A stretch of 64,000 bases of DNA from Argyresthia goedartella (GCA_949825045.1 OX463827.1:4548501-4612500); one strand, 5' to 3'; shown: positions 11,053 through 22,855, numbered from the stretch's first letter. Numbers and translations are program-made. Notes: a model not told the origin generated them from the sequence alone.

Positions 11053-11608
11053 TTATTTATAGGGAGGCTTCAGCTTACGTTAATTGCAATAAAAGTTTTG
11101 TTCTCTAGGATCGTTTGGTATCGTCTGGGCATACCTAAGTTTAAACCCTAGAAAATTTCGGACTTATTCCAGTTTTCCATTTTTAATCCGAAACCGGTCC
11201 ACATTTGTAGATAACCGCCTTTCGAGAAATTGAAGATGAAAAAATCGACGAAATATTGCGTCGATAATAATAAATAAATGCAATATTGGTTCAGAAGTTA
11301 TTTTTTTCCAACTTTGCCCAAAACTTTATTTCACACATTTTTAATGTGATGTTACTTTCCAACAACAAATTGTAGCAATCCCGTCCCTTCCTTAAGAGGT
11401 CCCTTCCATGTAGAGCATCAATATGTCACTTCAAAATGCTCAAATTGGGAAAATCCTTAAATTATCTTAATCGGGTTTTCGCTCTTTTTGTTGTTCTTTG
11501 AGTACTTAAATCAATTCTGATTTAATTTCTAGGCTAATTTTTAGCTTAACGCATTAGGAATTGTATATGCTTTTATATATTAAGGTATAAGAGACAGATA
11601 AGTATAAT
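11053..11608. other. Unassigned AT-rich sequence
   Basis: No open frame or repeat I can name. Confidence 0.35.
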
Positions 11609-12075
11609 AGTAGTTTATGTGACTGCTACATAATGGAGGGCATTAATACTCGAGAGTGATATCACTCGAGAGTTTTAATGCCTAATTATGTACAGTTACA
11701 TGCACTAGTTTATCTACACACATATCATAAGCTCTCTTTGATGTGTTCAGGAACCGCATGTTTTACCGGCATTGTGCCTCTGCAGTTGTTTAGCTTGTTC
11801 TGTAGTACCAACTTCACGCAGGCGGGCGTCGGCGTTCGAAATTTGAATGTCAGTACCAACTTCACAGACAAACTAGGGGCGGCAAGCAGGCGGGCGTCGG
11901 CGTTCGAAATTTGAATGTCATAATATGTAGAAAAACTACACATTATGGTCATAATGTGTAATTTTTCAGATAAGAAATGAGTTTTTACCAAGTAGTTTAA
12001 CATTATGCTGATCGCAACATGCGGTTTTTGTACGCAGTAAAGAGGGTTTATGATAAGTGTGTAGATAAAATTATT
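11609..12075. mobile_element. Foldback element, copy 1
   Basis: Starts TAGTAGTTTATGTGACTGCT, as does copy 2 at 36488. Inside are long inverted repeats: AGTTTATCTACACACATATC (about 11707) pairs with GATAAGTGTGTAGATAAA (about 12051), and the GAACCGCATG segment near 11750 pairs with CATGCGGTTTTTG near 12018. A segment containing GGCGTTCGAAATTTGAATGTC occurs twice in tandem (about 11820 and 11890), which copy 2 lacks. The right terminus is lost where an R1 fragment joins at about 12077. Confidence 0.75.
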
Positions 12076-12076
12076 T

Positions 12077-12215
12077 AAGGGTCCATCCATCACCAGGCTC
12101 TACCGCATCAACCGAAATAGATAGAGAGCTGTAATTTTTCACAGAGGCTGTATTTCTATTGCCGCTATAACAAATACCACACACATTATAAAAAATAAGT
12201 GGTTCCCATACAATA
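12077..12215 (+). repeat. R1 fragment, middle part
   Basis: CACCAGGCT, the GAGAGCTG...TTTTTCACAG segment and ATTGCCGCTATAAC match the R1 consensus, with about 25% divergence by eye. Both ends are missing. Confidence 0.65.
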
Positions 12216-12474
12216 TACGCGTTTACAACACGCTTGTAAAAAGATTCTATGGCCATGTTATTTGGTATTGTTTTTTTTTTCCCCTATATCCGATAGAAAC
12301 CAAAATTTAAATTTGGAATTGGAGCCGAGCACTCTTTTTTTATTGGTCACGTTATTTAGGCATAGATAACTAATCATTCAGCCTTCACGTAAGTAATGTG
12401 AAGTCTGATGATGATAATAATTAATTGGCTGGGGACGAAGAAGGATAAAAAACTATAGGATTATAATAATAATA

Positions 12475-12580
12475 AAGGATTTTTATGTGTGTGACGTCAC
12501 TGTTTCTAGTTCCCACGTCATCGACACAGGTTATCCTAGTGTGGGGCCAGAAGCAAGGTATGTGCCTGTATACTGGGTAT
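12475..12580 (+). mobile_element. SINE family C, body fragment
   Basis: GTGTGTGACGTCACTGTTTC and GTGTGGGGCCAGAAGCAAGG are C-family body blocks. The tRNA-like head is missing. Confidence 0.7.
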
Positions 12581-12654
12581 AACAGAAAGGTGTAGTCATG
12601 TTTTAGGGGGTTGTTAGGGACATACATGCCTTACATACATCATAGGTCTCTGAA

Positions 12655-12708
12655 GGTGTGTACGGAACCCTTGGTGCCCGAGTCCGACTCGCACTCGACG
12701 GTTTATTT
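12655..12708 (+). repeat. R1 fragment, 3' end
   Basis: TACGGAACCCTTGGTGCCCG and GACTCGCACTCGACGG match the terminal block of R1. Confidence 0.7.
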
Positions 12709-12949
12709 TCATTTTCAAGGCTCCGAATCAGAGCTTTGACAGATGTACGCAATAACGAGTAGAATAGCTAGAAGCTTCCGATACATGCCGCGGCAAATAC
12801 CAACATTGGTGGACTGCCCCATAGCAATTAACCACAAGGAATGGTCCGAATTATGGGATGCTTTGACGGTACCGCCCTTTGATCTGGCTTAGTGTGGAGT
12901 TCGTTGTTGTATGGAGGCGGCATTTGGATGATAACAACAACAACAACAA

Positions 12950-13065
12950 AGTGTCACGTTCTGTCCCAAACGCTGGCAGAGGCACAGTCGTGCACACGCT
13001 TAGCCCAGTTATTCAATTGTCCATTCAAACATACATATTTCCCGGAAGAGGGGTAGGCAGAGACT
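12950..13065 (+). repeat. Repeat family E
   Basis: TCACGTTCTGTCCC, GGCAGAGGCACAGTCGTGCA and CAGTTATTCAATTGTCCATT correspond to the order seen at 39710-39850 and 59460-59590. An AAC microsatellite (12930-12948) precedes it. Function unknown. Confidence 0.5.
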
Positions 13066-13224
13066 AAATACCTCTACTGGCTACGATCATGACATACATC
13101 TCTCGCTTTCTCGATATTCACAAGTCTTTCATAAGTGTTTCCATACAAGCTCGCCCGTTAGAGGTAAATAAAGTTAAATTATTGAATAGTGGTAAAAATG
13201 GTTGGGTGATGTTGATTGATTTTT

Positions 13225-14335
13225 GGAACAATAATAATAATAATAATAATTCTTTATTTTTAACATAATACAATGTCTTAAATCTACAGTAACCCTGAAG
13301 CCTGTGGTAGTATACACTGTGTTACATGCTTCAGTATTTACTTAACTCAGTTACATAGATCGTTTGTAAACATGTTAGCGTAAAGAAAACACGAAAATAA
13401 GGTAAGTATTTACAAAAATATGTTAAGTAAAAAGAAAGTTATTAAAACTCCTTATGTGACCTGCGTGTGTATATGCATGAGGGTGTGTGTGTGTGTGAGG
13501 GTGAGGGTGTGTGTGTGTGTGTGTAAGGGTGAGTGCGTGTGTGTGAGTGTGTGCGTGATCGTGAAATGTAAAGATTTAAGATGCATAGTTAAATAATTGC
13601 TCAATTGCTTCATAGTCAAACTCCTTAAACCAGTTGTGTATATATATATTAAGTGTATAAATATTATGTCGTCTTATGGAGTTGCTTTTGTTTAGTTTGT
13701 TATAAATACGTGGTGCATTGTATAAGAAATGTCTTCTAGCAAAGGCAGATCTAAAGTTGGGTAATGGGACTATATCTACCCTTTTTCCAATGTGATCAGG
13801 AATTGGATGGATATTACGGTGAAATCTGCAAACACATTGGAGAATGTATAACTTCCTGACTGTAAGTTGTTTGGACTCTTTGTATAATGAAGTCGTAGGG
13901 TAGCGAAAAGGTAATCTTTTCATTACCTTAAGAAGAGCCCGTTGTGCACGCTCAACCTCTATCAGATGTGTCTTTGCAGCACCCCCCCAAGAAGTAATAC
14001 AGTAGGTGAGAACAGATACAGCCAGCGCCTTGTAAGTACGTATTAACATATCCTGACTAAGAACAATGAATGAATAATAATGAATAATGAAATAAATAAA
14101 TGAAAAAAAACATCCCTAAGACTCTTAAAAACGTATATAAGTTTCCTAGTACGACCGGCAACAGAATTTATTTGCGGAATCCAGAATAACTTATCATCTA
14201 CCACAACCCCAAGGTACTTAGTGGTGCTTGAACGTTCTAGAATAGGACAATCACAGGAAGGTAATACTGGTAATTCACGCGCACACACCTATTAATTAAA
14301 TTAACACAATGGCACCAAAGTTTAGGGGCTATTTT
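13225..14335 (-). pseudogene. 5'-truncated Jockey/CR1-like LINE with a small insertion
   Basis: The minus strand encodes the connection and tail region of a LINE reverse transcriptase. First comes SSTTKYLGVVVDDKLFW...INSVAGRTRKLIYVFKSLR (14290-14120), then after an AT-rich insert of about 60 bp (14050-14110) MLIRTYKALAVSVLTYCITS...LNKSNSIRRHN to a stop at 13576. The catalytic FADD part is missing. The 3'UTR holds a long GT/GA microsatellite (about 13470-13555), AATAAAGAATT and an (ATT)n tail at about 13230-13250. Confidence 0.8.
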
Positions 14336-14559
14336 ACGAATAATATTAGGACTAGTACTAACTACTACTAACTAGTAGTAGTACTACTGCTACTACTACT
14401 AACCCTAGGAGTAGATTAAGCTTATTTATATATTTCATATATTCTATGTGCTCTTTCAAATATTCAACAGAACTCGCTCGTTGTAATCTGGTCATAGGTT
14501 TGGCACACCGCCCCATATTTCGACAAGAAACTTTCATACTAACTAATATAGATACAGAT

Positions 14560-14780
14560 ATAATAATAATAATAATAATAATACCTTGGACACTACTTAC
14601 TCACATTGATCTAGCCCGAAACTAGGATTGCCTGTATCTTGGGTATAAGACAACGATATAAACACTTATCTATACTTAGATAGATAAAAAATCATGACTA
14701 GGGTACAAACATCCGTTCTCATCAAACAAATATTTGCCCCCACCAGGACTCGAACCCGGGACCCTTGGCTTCGTAGGCAA
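14560..14780 (-). mobile_element. SINE family A, 5'-truncated
   Basis: Minus-strand copy with an (ATT)n tail at 14560-14583. Body and B box are complete, but it stops at TTGCCTACGAAGCC, before the A box. Confidence 0.85.
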
Positions 14781-14829
14781 TTAGAATAAACATCACAGTT
14801 TGGTCAAGTTCTCAATCGAAAACCTGGAA

Positions 14830-15032
14830 ATTAACGTCTTGAGAATAATTTGTTGCTCCTTAGCACTACCCGGGGGGGCGTGAAGGGCTGTAGGAACCAA
14901 GTAAGGCACAATACCAAGGGCACACCTTCAGGTTGCAGGTGGTCCGACTGTGGAACGCACTTCCTATAAGAGAGAGTCCCACTCTTTTCTCTTTCAAAAA
15001 CCGGGTAAAAGAGCACTTCCTCTCTCTTTCAT
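14830..15032 (+). pseudogene. LINE C-terminal fragment
   Basis: The plus-strand frame at 14935-15032 reads QVVRLWNALPIRESPTLFSF and KNRVKEHFLSLS then stop. This is the usual end of Jockey-type LINE proteins (WNALP...S...FK...K..L). Upstream codons are frameshifted. Confidence 0.6.
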
Positions 15033-16381
15033 AATAGTAGTATAGTATTTATATTATTACTTTATGTACAGGTTTATGTATATTTTATTTATTATTTCTT
15101 TTATTTTTTATAAAAGTTAATTCGTACATGACAGAAAAAAAATCCAAGCCGTCGTACAAAGTATCCAAACTAAATATGAATAACAATAGATTACTTTAAA
15201 CACCACATGAAATTGTTATTCAGGTCAATTATATTCGATTATTCTATCAACATTATATCCATTAGTCATTCGGGATAATAATTAGATGACAAACACTATA
15301 ATGCATTCTTCTCACAGAACCGGTGCAGCAGCCAAGAGTGTCGTATATTGGTATTTTTTAGTAGTTTGGTATATAGGTAGGTATATTATTTTACATATAT
15401 TATAGATATTTAATTCACTTTTATGTACTTTATTATGGATTAGATATTAGATATTGTGCACTGCCTACACTTTCATGGTAAATAATCCTGTCATGGCTTG
15501 GTTTGCTGAAAGAAATATCTTTTTAGAGATAATCTCGCCTTTGTACATATGTTTTTCATTAGTGTAACTTTTTATATATCTGTGACCTTTCGGGCGTGAG
15601 CAACTGCCTCCCTACGGGATGTCTATCAAAGCGATTGTGATTTGTATTTGAAAGTAATCAAGATATACAGAATCACAATAAATTTCCTTCGTTAGCCGAA
15701 AAAGAATACCACATCTATTCGTCTTTTAAGCTTCCTTAGTCAATCAGTGTAACATGCCACCGGGCAATAAAAATGTGAATGCATAATATTATAAGCTCAT
15801 TAAGCAATGTGATTTAATATGAGATAATATTAGACCCACCTCTGAGAAAATTAGATATTATTCCATTAATGTTTAGTGATAGGCCTGAACTAATAACTTT
15901 GTCTCTGGAAATTTTAATTAAAAATGACGAGATTACTAACGATTTGTTTTTATGACAACATGTAAAGCTAGTAGTGACTTGGAATGTCGAAAACATACTG
16001 CCGCCCTTCGCACGGCGCTTTTTGAGATATCAGAGTTTTAAGCTATGTGTCCACGTTTGTATCCTGGGGGTTACCACAACGTCTTGTGCTGATTCAGATT
16101 AAGAACCTAATTTGATCCGCAAAATTACCATGACCGTCATAAAACAAGTCTTGGTTTTAGGCAAATAAAGCCCATTGCGCCAAGCCCAAATCCAAAGCGA
16201 ATTGGAATGGACATAGTTGTCATGGTGATTATTTTGTTTTGAACCTAATTTGAATTGGAAAAATATTGTGGTAACCTCCACATCTGTGATGATCTCGTGA
16301 TGTAGGATCGTACTAGTGTGGGAAATACTGCTAATTAATTATTTATATACTACACACTTTTCAATATGGGAATCCTTTTTA
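15033..16381. other. Unassigned AT-rich sequence
   Basis: No gene, tRNA or named repeat seen on either strand. Confidence 0.35.
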
Positions 16382-16585
16382 AATGATAACCTCTGTGGCG
16401 TCAAGGATTGAGGGCTTACCTCCCAAACAAGAGATCCCGGATTTGAATCCCGGCTGGGGAAGAAGAGGAAAATCCTCAGGTCTTGGATGTTTCTATGGAT
16501 TGGATGTTCCCACGACACAGATCGATAAATCCCGCGATAAAGTGTGGGACGTAACCAATGTGTGCTCCTGTATTAACATCTTATA
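16382..16585 (+). mobile_element. SINE family C
   Basis: Head TAACCTCTGTGGCGTCAAGG with a diverged B box, then GGAAGAAGAGGAAAATCCTC and TCTTGGATG. The body is diverged (CCCACGACACAGATCG, GTGTGGGACG). Confidence 0.7.
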
Positions 16586-17099
16586 GTAATTGTAGTAGGT
16601 ATATTGTATAGGGGGTGTAACATCTTTTCCTCAAACTAAGCTAACTTGCACGTGGTTACCCTGCTGATCAAGTAACAAGGCTATGACGAACCACTCACCA
16701 AGACGCACTGGCCAGCGCTGCGTTTCATGGTTTTATACCCTCTTCATTATTACAATGACCTTTAGAATATGAAAAATGTCCAAAAAAATGGTCCTCAGTC
16801 CCCGGCAGCCCCACTTTTCCTAGATATTTTTTTTTTTAATTGTTTATTCGTAAAGAAAAAGCTTAGGAATATTTATAATACATTGTTTCGCCAAACTGGT
16901 AAACAGTTTGTTGGCGGTACGCTCTTATCATTAATTTATATAAAACCTATATTTTATCTATGTACTAACTACTAGGTACTACACAAGCAAGAAAAGATAA
17001 TAATATATCTGCCAGCGGCTCAGTTTCCGGCGGGGCAGAGGGTGCGACGAATCTCCAGCAGAGATCCGGCTGCCACCATACGTCGCCTTCGGCTTCTTT
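16586..17099. other. Unassigned sequence
   Basis: No coding sequence recognised. The last 130 bp, with higher GC, may be the worn upstream part of the RTE element that follows. Confidence 0.35.
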
Positions 17100-18240
17100 C
17101 GATTCACGGACTTTGAAAGACGTTGATAGGCTAACGGAAATACTGAAAAGATTACAAAAATCAAGTGGGACGTTTCCGGCTTGTCTGAGGTTTCGACGCA
17201 AAGGAGGAGATCTGAGAAGACTACCTTGTGGCCACACCTTCTACCACAGAGGCCATGAGTGGGCCATGATTGGGCCAGGGGACATGATTCGTCATACGGG
17301 GGAGTACGTTTCCTGATCAACAAAAAACTCGCATCTCTTTCACCCAGAGCGTCCAAAGTATCTCTCCACGCGTTTGCTATTGAACGTTTAGACTAAACCA
17401 AAGATATGCTTTGAAGTTGATACAGGTGTACGCCCCAACCTCAAATCATAGCGAAAATAACGTAGAAGTCTAATATGAGGAAATGGAGAAATAATTAAAC
17501 GAAAATCCCTGTTTTTACACCACCATAATGGGTGATGTTGATGTTAAAATCGGTTCACCTCTTGAAACGGAACTCTCTGTGGGACAACATGGTCTAGGAT
17601 ATCATAACCCACGAGGGCAGGTTCTCGTTAACTTTGTTGAGCATCACAAATTGTTTGATATGAAAACCTTTTTCGAGAAACGTCCCTCCAGAAAATGGCC
17701 AGCCCAGTTGGCCAGACTCGAAATGAAATAGACTATTTTGTCAGTGCACAAAAGAACAGCATCACCGATGTCAGCTTTTTAAGTCGTTTTTAGACAAGTA
17801 GTGATCACCGTTTAGTAAGAGAAATATTTAAGTATATTCTGCAGAAGGAGAGATCCAATATGGTTCGAAATCATCATGTAAAATACGACAGTACAGCATA
17901 TTTCCATCTTCATAAAGATTCGCCTTGATCTGAAAAAGCAATTTGATTGCCTAGAAGAATAAAACTAAGAAATACCCTTACTGAATGAAAAACTTTGTAA
18001 CATCACTATATAGAAACGACAAAGAAACATCTTGGTGGCTCTTGCGAAACTCTTTCTCTACTATCTCAAAGACAAGATATAAAATTAAAAAGTCAAGTGG
18101 ATCAAAAGGAATTAGAGAAACTGAATAAAATTATGTGGAAAACTAAAAAACAGGATTTAAGATCATATAACACAACAATTATTACAGAAACAATCAAACA
18201 AAATAAAGGACCAAAAGTTTTCAGGCGCTAGTTAAATAAA
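17100..18240 (+). pseudogene. RTE-clade LINE, endonuclease domain, degenerate
   Basis: An apurinic-like endonuclease of an RTE retrotransposon can be followed through shifting plus frames. From about 17113 it gives RLTEILKRLQKS...LRRLPCGHTFYHRG, from 17310 FLINKKLASLSPRASKVS, near 17400 IQVYAPTSNHSEN, and at 17528 MGDVDVKIG (normally GDFNAKIG). It continues GQHGLGYHNPRGQVLVNF...FFEKRPSRKW, then TRNEIDYFVSAQKNSI, then SDHRLVR. The motifs QVYAPTS, GD(F)N, NEIDY and SDHRLV are in the normal order. Multiple stops and frameshifts mean it is inactive. It fades out in A-rich sequence before 18240 without a reverse transcriptase. Confidence 0.85.
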
Positions 18241-18267
18241 GGCAAATCAAAAATTCACATATATTTG

Positions 18268-18302
18268 GCAGGGTCATTCGGGCCGACTCGGCCATTCGGG
18301 TC
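18268..18302 (-). mobile_element. SINE family A, head fragment
   Basis: Minus-strand ACGACCCGAATGGCCGAGTC, only the tRNA-like 5' end. It abuts the sequence leading into the 37-bp array. Confidence 0.6.
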
Positions 18303-18348
18303 GTGGGTATGCGAAACGCAAGTTTAAAGTGAAGGTGGGTGGAACAAC

Positions 18349-18801
18349 GGTAGATGGACCAAGGCGGCGAGGGAATGTTGGGCTATATACGGTAGATGGA
18401 CCAAGGCGGCGAGGGAATATTATGTACGGTAGATGGACCAAGGCGGCGAGGGAATGTTATATACGGTAGATGGACCAAGGCGGCGAGGGAATGTTATATA
18501 CGGTAGATGGACCAAGGCGGCGAGGGAATGTTATATACGGTAGATGGACCAAGGCGGCGAGGGAATGTTATATACGGTAGATGGACCAAGGCGGCGAGGG
18601 AATGTTATATACGGTAGATGGACCAAGGCGGCGAGGGAATGTTATATACGGTAGATGGACCAAGGCGGCGAGGGAATGTTATATACGGTAGATGGACCAA
18701 GGCGGCGAGGGAATGTTATATACGGTAGATGGACCAAGGCGGCGAGGGAATGTTATATACGGTAGATGGACCAAGGCGGCGAGGGAATGTTGGGCAATAT
18801 A
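18349..18801 (+). repeat. Tandem array, 37-bp unit, about 12 copies
   Basis: The unit starts GGTAGATGGACCAAGGCGGC and ends GTTATATAC. Units start at 18349, 18391, 18428 and then every 37 bp to 18761. Copies 3-11 are identical by eye. The first and last copies share an insertion (GTTGGGC before WATATAC) absent from the inner ones. The unit and flanks (18330-18910) may come from the tail of a LINE protein (GRWTKAARE, followed by GSTNCQIANTAG), so the array may have grown inside a dead LINE. Confidence 0.93.
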
Positions 18802-18954
18802 CGCGCGTAGACCGAGAGGCAGCACCAACTGCCAAATCGCCAATACTGCCGGGCCGGCCGCAGTGGTTCAGATTGGCCCAGGACCGCAAATAATGGCGTA
18901 ATGAAGAAGAGGCTTTACTCAGCAGTAAGTGGAGGAGGCTGGATAGATAGGTAT

Positions 18955-19125
18955 ATTGGTCCCGGGTTCCATCCCCGGCTGGGGGTAAAGAAAAAAAAAA
19001 CAGGCCTTGGTTCTTTATGTGTGTCTAATGTCGCTGTTTGTGGTACCCACGACATAGGGTATCCCAGTGTGGGGCCAGAAGCAACGTATGTGCCTGAATG
19101 TAAATGTTTATTATTGTTATTATTT
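18955..19125 (+). mobile_element. SINE family C, lacking the A-box end
   Basis: CCCGGGTTCCATCCCCGGCT, an A-run, then GTGTGGGGCCAGAAGCAACG and a TGTAAATGTTTATT tail. Confidence 0.8.
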
Positions 19126-19855
19126 TGATTTAATAAATAAATAATATTTGCATTTTGAATTTATTTAGACATTAAGTTGCTTTTTTATTTTTTATTTATC
19201 CATGTTACAAATTGTTTTATTTTAGACTATGTTTACGGAGCGATCACGGAAACCTACATGGTTTATGCGTGATCTCTGTCGCTCACTCTAAAGTAGTGAA
19301 CCAACTGACACATATTTTTATTGTCCCGTTGCAGTAAAGCATAGTAGTTACACATGTTAATCAAGATATTATATTTAGTTTTCATTTAGCCAACACCCCT
19401 TTTCATTATACAATTTGATTGATACGTATTCGTAGTCAACCTTGTTTTTCATTTTCATAGCACAGCGCTCTAGGAAACGGTAAAATGTTTTACTTAAATA
19501 AAACCGGGCTTTTTGGTCCACACGAGCTGTTTTTTTTAATAAAAAACAATATTAGTTTCCGCGCGTTTTTTTCACCCCTTGGGGCTACGCTATTTAATCG
19601 CCGTTTCGTTTTCCGAACCGAAAATTAACGCCCGGTGTACGATAACAAGGAGGAATTTAATTTAACAGCGTTGTAAACCGGCGGTGAAGTGTCCTCGGTA
19701 TTTATGAAACGGACGCCTTGGGGGCGAGGTGGATGGAGTAATATTAGAGTCACTTTATTTTAGAGTTCCATATTCGAATTGATCCAAATACAGCTCTTTT
19801 GGCTCCACATTAGGATACCCGATGCCGTGGGATACCAAAAATAGCGATGTAACAA
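19126..19855. other. Unassigned sequence
   Basis: Nothing recognised. There is one imperfect inverted repeat at about 19220-19275 (GGAGCGATCACGG.../...GCGTGATCTC). Confidence 0.3.
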
Positions 19856-19869
19856 AAAAAAAACAATTA

Positions 19870-20435
19870 TTTTTAGGGTTCTGTATCTCGAAAGGTAAAA
19901 AAGACACCCCTATAGGATCACTCGCGTGCCGTCTGTCAAAGGCCGTTTCTCAAGAATTATAAGAGATAGAGTATTGAAATCATCTGCAACAATACGATAA
20001 CCGCAACACAATTCAAGTCTGATATGAAAAAAATATTGCCTACAAAAAAGTGGAGGGGGCAAAATGACAAAACGAAAAAAACACCGTAATAAGTCATGTA
20101 GGGTATCGTTCAAAAATATTTTATATTTATTTTAGTTTTGATAAATTCAGAAGTTATGATCAACAAAGTGCAAAAACTTACCACCCCCCGCCCTTATCTC
20201 CGAAACTAAAGAGTCTAAAATTATGAAAAAATACAGAATTTAGAACCTAAGCCAAAGATTACAGAAAAACCTACCCGAAATTACAAAGGTTTTTGATTAT
20301 CTGGTGGTAACGTACATAGAGTCAAAACCAAATATTTTTGTTTCATTGTTATTTAGTCCTTAAGTTTTATGTTACGATGGCACATAACCCTTCGTGTGTG
20401 TGTCAGATCCGCACCTAACCGATTTTTATGAGACC
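19870..20435 (+). repeat. Diverged, expanded relative of R1
   Basis: Begins TTTTTAGGGTTCTGTATC, contains GTCTGTCAAAGGCCGTTTCTCAAGAA, and ends CATAACCCTTCGTGTG...CGCACCTAACCGATTTT. These are recognisable R1 start, middle and end blocks, separated by extra AT-rich sequence. Confidence 0.5.
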
Positions 20436-20822
20436 TGTCGAAACGCTCATTTTCTTCGTGAGTGATTGAGATAATAATGAAAATTGATGATTGAATATTT
20501 TTTGAGATTTAATATAGGCCTTCAACGATGTCAATTATTTGATTGCATAAATATAACAGCATCTTCAGAATGTCCATGGGGCTGCCCCGGTTTTGTGGTG
20601 CAACGACGAAAACGCTTTGCATCCATTGTCGACAGAACCTGGAGCATTACCAAACCTATTCCCAGGGTGATCTCGTGGAGGTTATGTTGTCCAAACTTGC
20701 CTCGAGAAATAAATAAATAAATTAAATTTAATTTAATTAATTAATTAATTTAATAAATATGTAGATACCAATATTATTTCATAATACTACTACTTACAAA
20801 ATAGATCTATGTTATCTGAATA

Positions 20823-20858
20823 AAAAATATTATTATTATTATTATTATTATTATTAGG
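20823..20858. repeat. (ATT)n microsatellite
   Basis: About twelve ATT units without interruption. They may be the worn tail of a SINE or LINE, but no body is attached. Confidence 0.9.
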
Positions 20859-20864
20859 CTTGTG

Positions 20865-21195
20865 TTTAAACGGCTACCAAAACGCACCTATTTTATTACC
20901 AAAAAATTCTAAATGACTGCCAGAATGGGTAAATGATCACCAAATTGTGTTTGGATTGATCACCAAACTTCTTTTTATGTTTTGTGTATAAGTTTATGTT
21001 TTAAGTATTTTTTGTTGTTCTTACATGTTCAACCCAACACGAAGGATAAAGTGGGCTTCTCTTCGCTTACCCCTGTACCCTTTACCTAATAAGCTACCGC
21101 AGTACTTTGCCCTGATATTTCTCGCAACTTTTGGTGATCATTTACCCATTTTTGTAAGAAAAAAATATTTTGGTGATCATTTTAATTGTTCTCTT
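20865..21195. mobile_element. TIR-like element carrying a shared core module
   Basis: A perfect 21-bp inverted repeat (20924-20944 and 21130-21150, containing GGGTAAATGATCACCAAA) lies inside further GATCACCAAA/TTTGGTGATC repeats. Between the arms is a core with TTACATGTTCAACCCAACAC and AAGCTACCGCAGT, which is also the core of the 390-bp MITEs at 34941 and 62811. The outer boundary is uncertain and no target duplication was found. Confidence 0.65.
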
Positions 21196-21652
21196 ATTAT
21201 TATTATTATAAAACTATAAATAAAAATTGTAACACCCCGATACATTCATGAAACCTTTCGGCTAAAATTTTGTTCACTTGTTTCCTATTTAGGCTGATAA
21301 CTTTCGAATCGCATAACCACTCGTCTGTGGGTAGAACAAAAAATGGTCCGCGATTTTAAACCTTATTGCTTGGTAATGAAGGTCAAAACCTATGAAAAAT
21401 TTACATTCTTCTGTTGATGGCCGAGTGGTTAACCGATTCTGATAAAATATATCTAAGAACTAATAAGGGGTGGTGTACCCAAATTTAAGTCGACGTTTGA
21501 GTGGTTAACTTCAGCCACCAACCCCACTCCCATTTTGAGGCATCACGATTATGAACCAAATGCCATGGTAATAAAATTCAAATTAGAGATCATTTAAATC
21601 CTTCCAGCCGTTATTAAGTTCTAAGTGGTGCTACTAACTCGACTTTGTTTTT

Positions 21653-22061
21653 AGGGTTCCGTACCCGAAGGGTTCCAAACGGGACCCTATTACTAAAACT
21701 TCGCTGTCCGTCCGTCCGTCCGTCCGTCTGTCTGTCACCAGGCTGTATCTCAAGAACCTAGCTAGCTAGAGAGTTGAAATTTTCACAGATTATGTATTTC
21801 TGTTGCCGCTATAACATAAAATACTAAAAAACAGGATAAAAGAAATATTTAAGGGGGCTCCCATACAACAATTCTTTCAATACCACATATAAACTTATGG
21901 ATGCACCTGGTTACGTACATGGAGTATGAAAGTAACCGCACCAATAACTTTGTAAACAATATTTTGCTGTGTAAAATCCAAACTATTCACTCCACACCAT
22001 CGCTTCCATTGAACGGTGGTACGGAACCCTTCGTGCGCGATTTAGACTCGCACTTGACCGG
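21653..22061 (+). repeat. R1 interspersed repeat, full length
   Basis: Runs from AGGGTTCCGTACCCGAAGG to GACTCGCACTTGACCGG, 409 bp, with T5 on both sides. It includes a (GTCC)n stretch at 21708-21726 and the block TGTTGCCGCTATAAC. It has the same length as 57905-58313 and the reverse copy 41472-41879. Confidence 0.93.
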
Positions 22062-22474
22062 TTTTTAAATAATATGTCTTTTCAACGAATAAAACTAAAA
22101 TATTTTTCTTTGTATCTGTAATCAAAGGTTTTAATTTTTAATGCTGTATAATATAACATAAAAACTCTTATACGTAAAACTAAATCTACGTTCTCACCTG
22201 TAATCAAAGAAACGACATTTAAAGTCTTTTCCTATTCATATAATTTTAATATCTGATTATTTTGCGCAATCATCACAAACAAGACCCATCCCCATATTCG
22301 TACTTAACTGTCATGTTGACATTGACATGACAGCTCCAAACGCAGGATCTCTAAACATATTGAGACTCTTTACATATATATTTAGGAAATAGAATATGGA
22401 ACATAAACATGATCAGATACATTTGCCTCTATGTAAATGATCATGTTTATATTCTGTATTTAAGATAAATTAAT
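22062..22474. other. Unassigned, with an imperfect hairpin
   Basis: 22391-22462 folds on itself (AAACATGATCA.../...TGATCATGTTT). No gene seen. Confidence 0.4.
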
Positions 22475-22855
22475 TAGGTACCTTATTGGTACATGGTCAG
22501 GATTGGAACCTGCGTCTCCTGAGTAAGAAGCAAGCGAGAAACCCATTAGACCACGGACCAATTTACATCCAGTTACTTCGTATGGCCATCACACTAAGTA
22601 ATGGGTATGACGCTTTTTAAGCATTAACTGTTCACAAAATCCTTAGGCCCGAGGCCCGCAGATAAACATAAACATAAACATTGTATACAAGGCACATACA
22701 TTGCTTCTGACCCCACATAAGGATACGCTGTTTCGTGGGGACCAGAAACAGCATGGAGCTCTTTTCGTTATAGTTAAGATTTTTTATTTTTTTTGTGTCG
22801 ATAATTCGGTTGATCAACTTTGAGATCAGCTGACAATGAGACGTGGCGTTACACA
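22475..22855 (-). mobile_element. SINE D head, unique block, SINE C fragment and linker (composite)
   Basis: Read on the minus strand from the right: linker (ACGTCTCATTGTCAGCTGAT to GAAAAGAGCTCC, 22755-22850), a C-family body fragment (22655-22752), a block with CGGGCCTAAGGATTTTGTG (22605-22650), and the D head with TGGTCTAATGGGTTTCTCGC and a B-box-like GGTTCCAATCC (22475-22560). The same C-linker-D order recurs in the other orientation at 35490-36105. Confidence 0.7.

Noticed and set aside
13470..13555. GT/GA-rich tract as a regulatory element
   Set aside because: It lies in the 3'UTR of a dead LINE and is ordinary microsatellite sequence.
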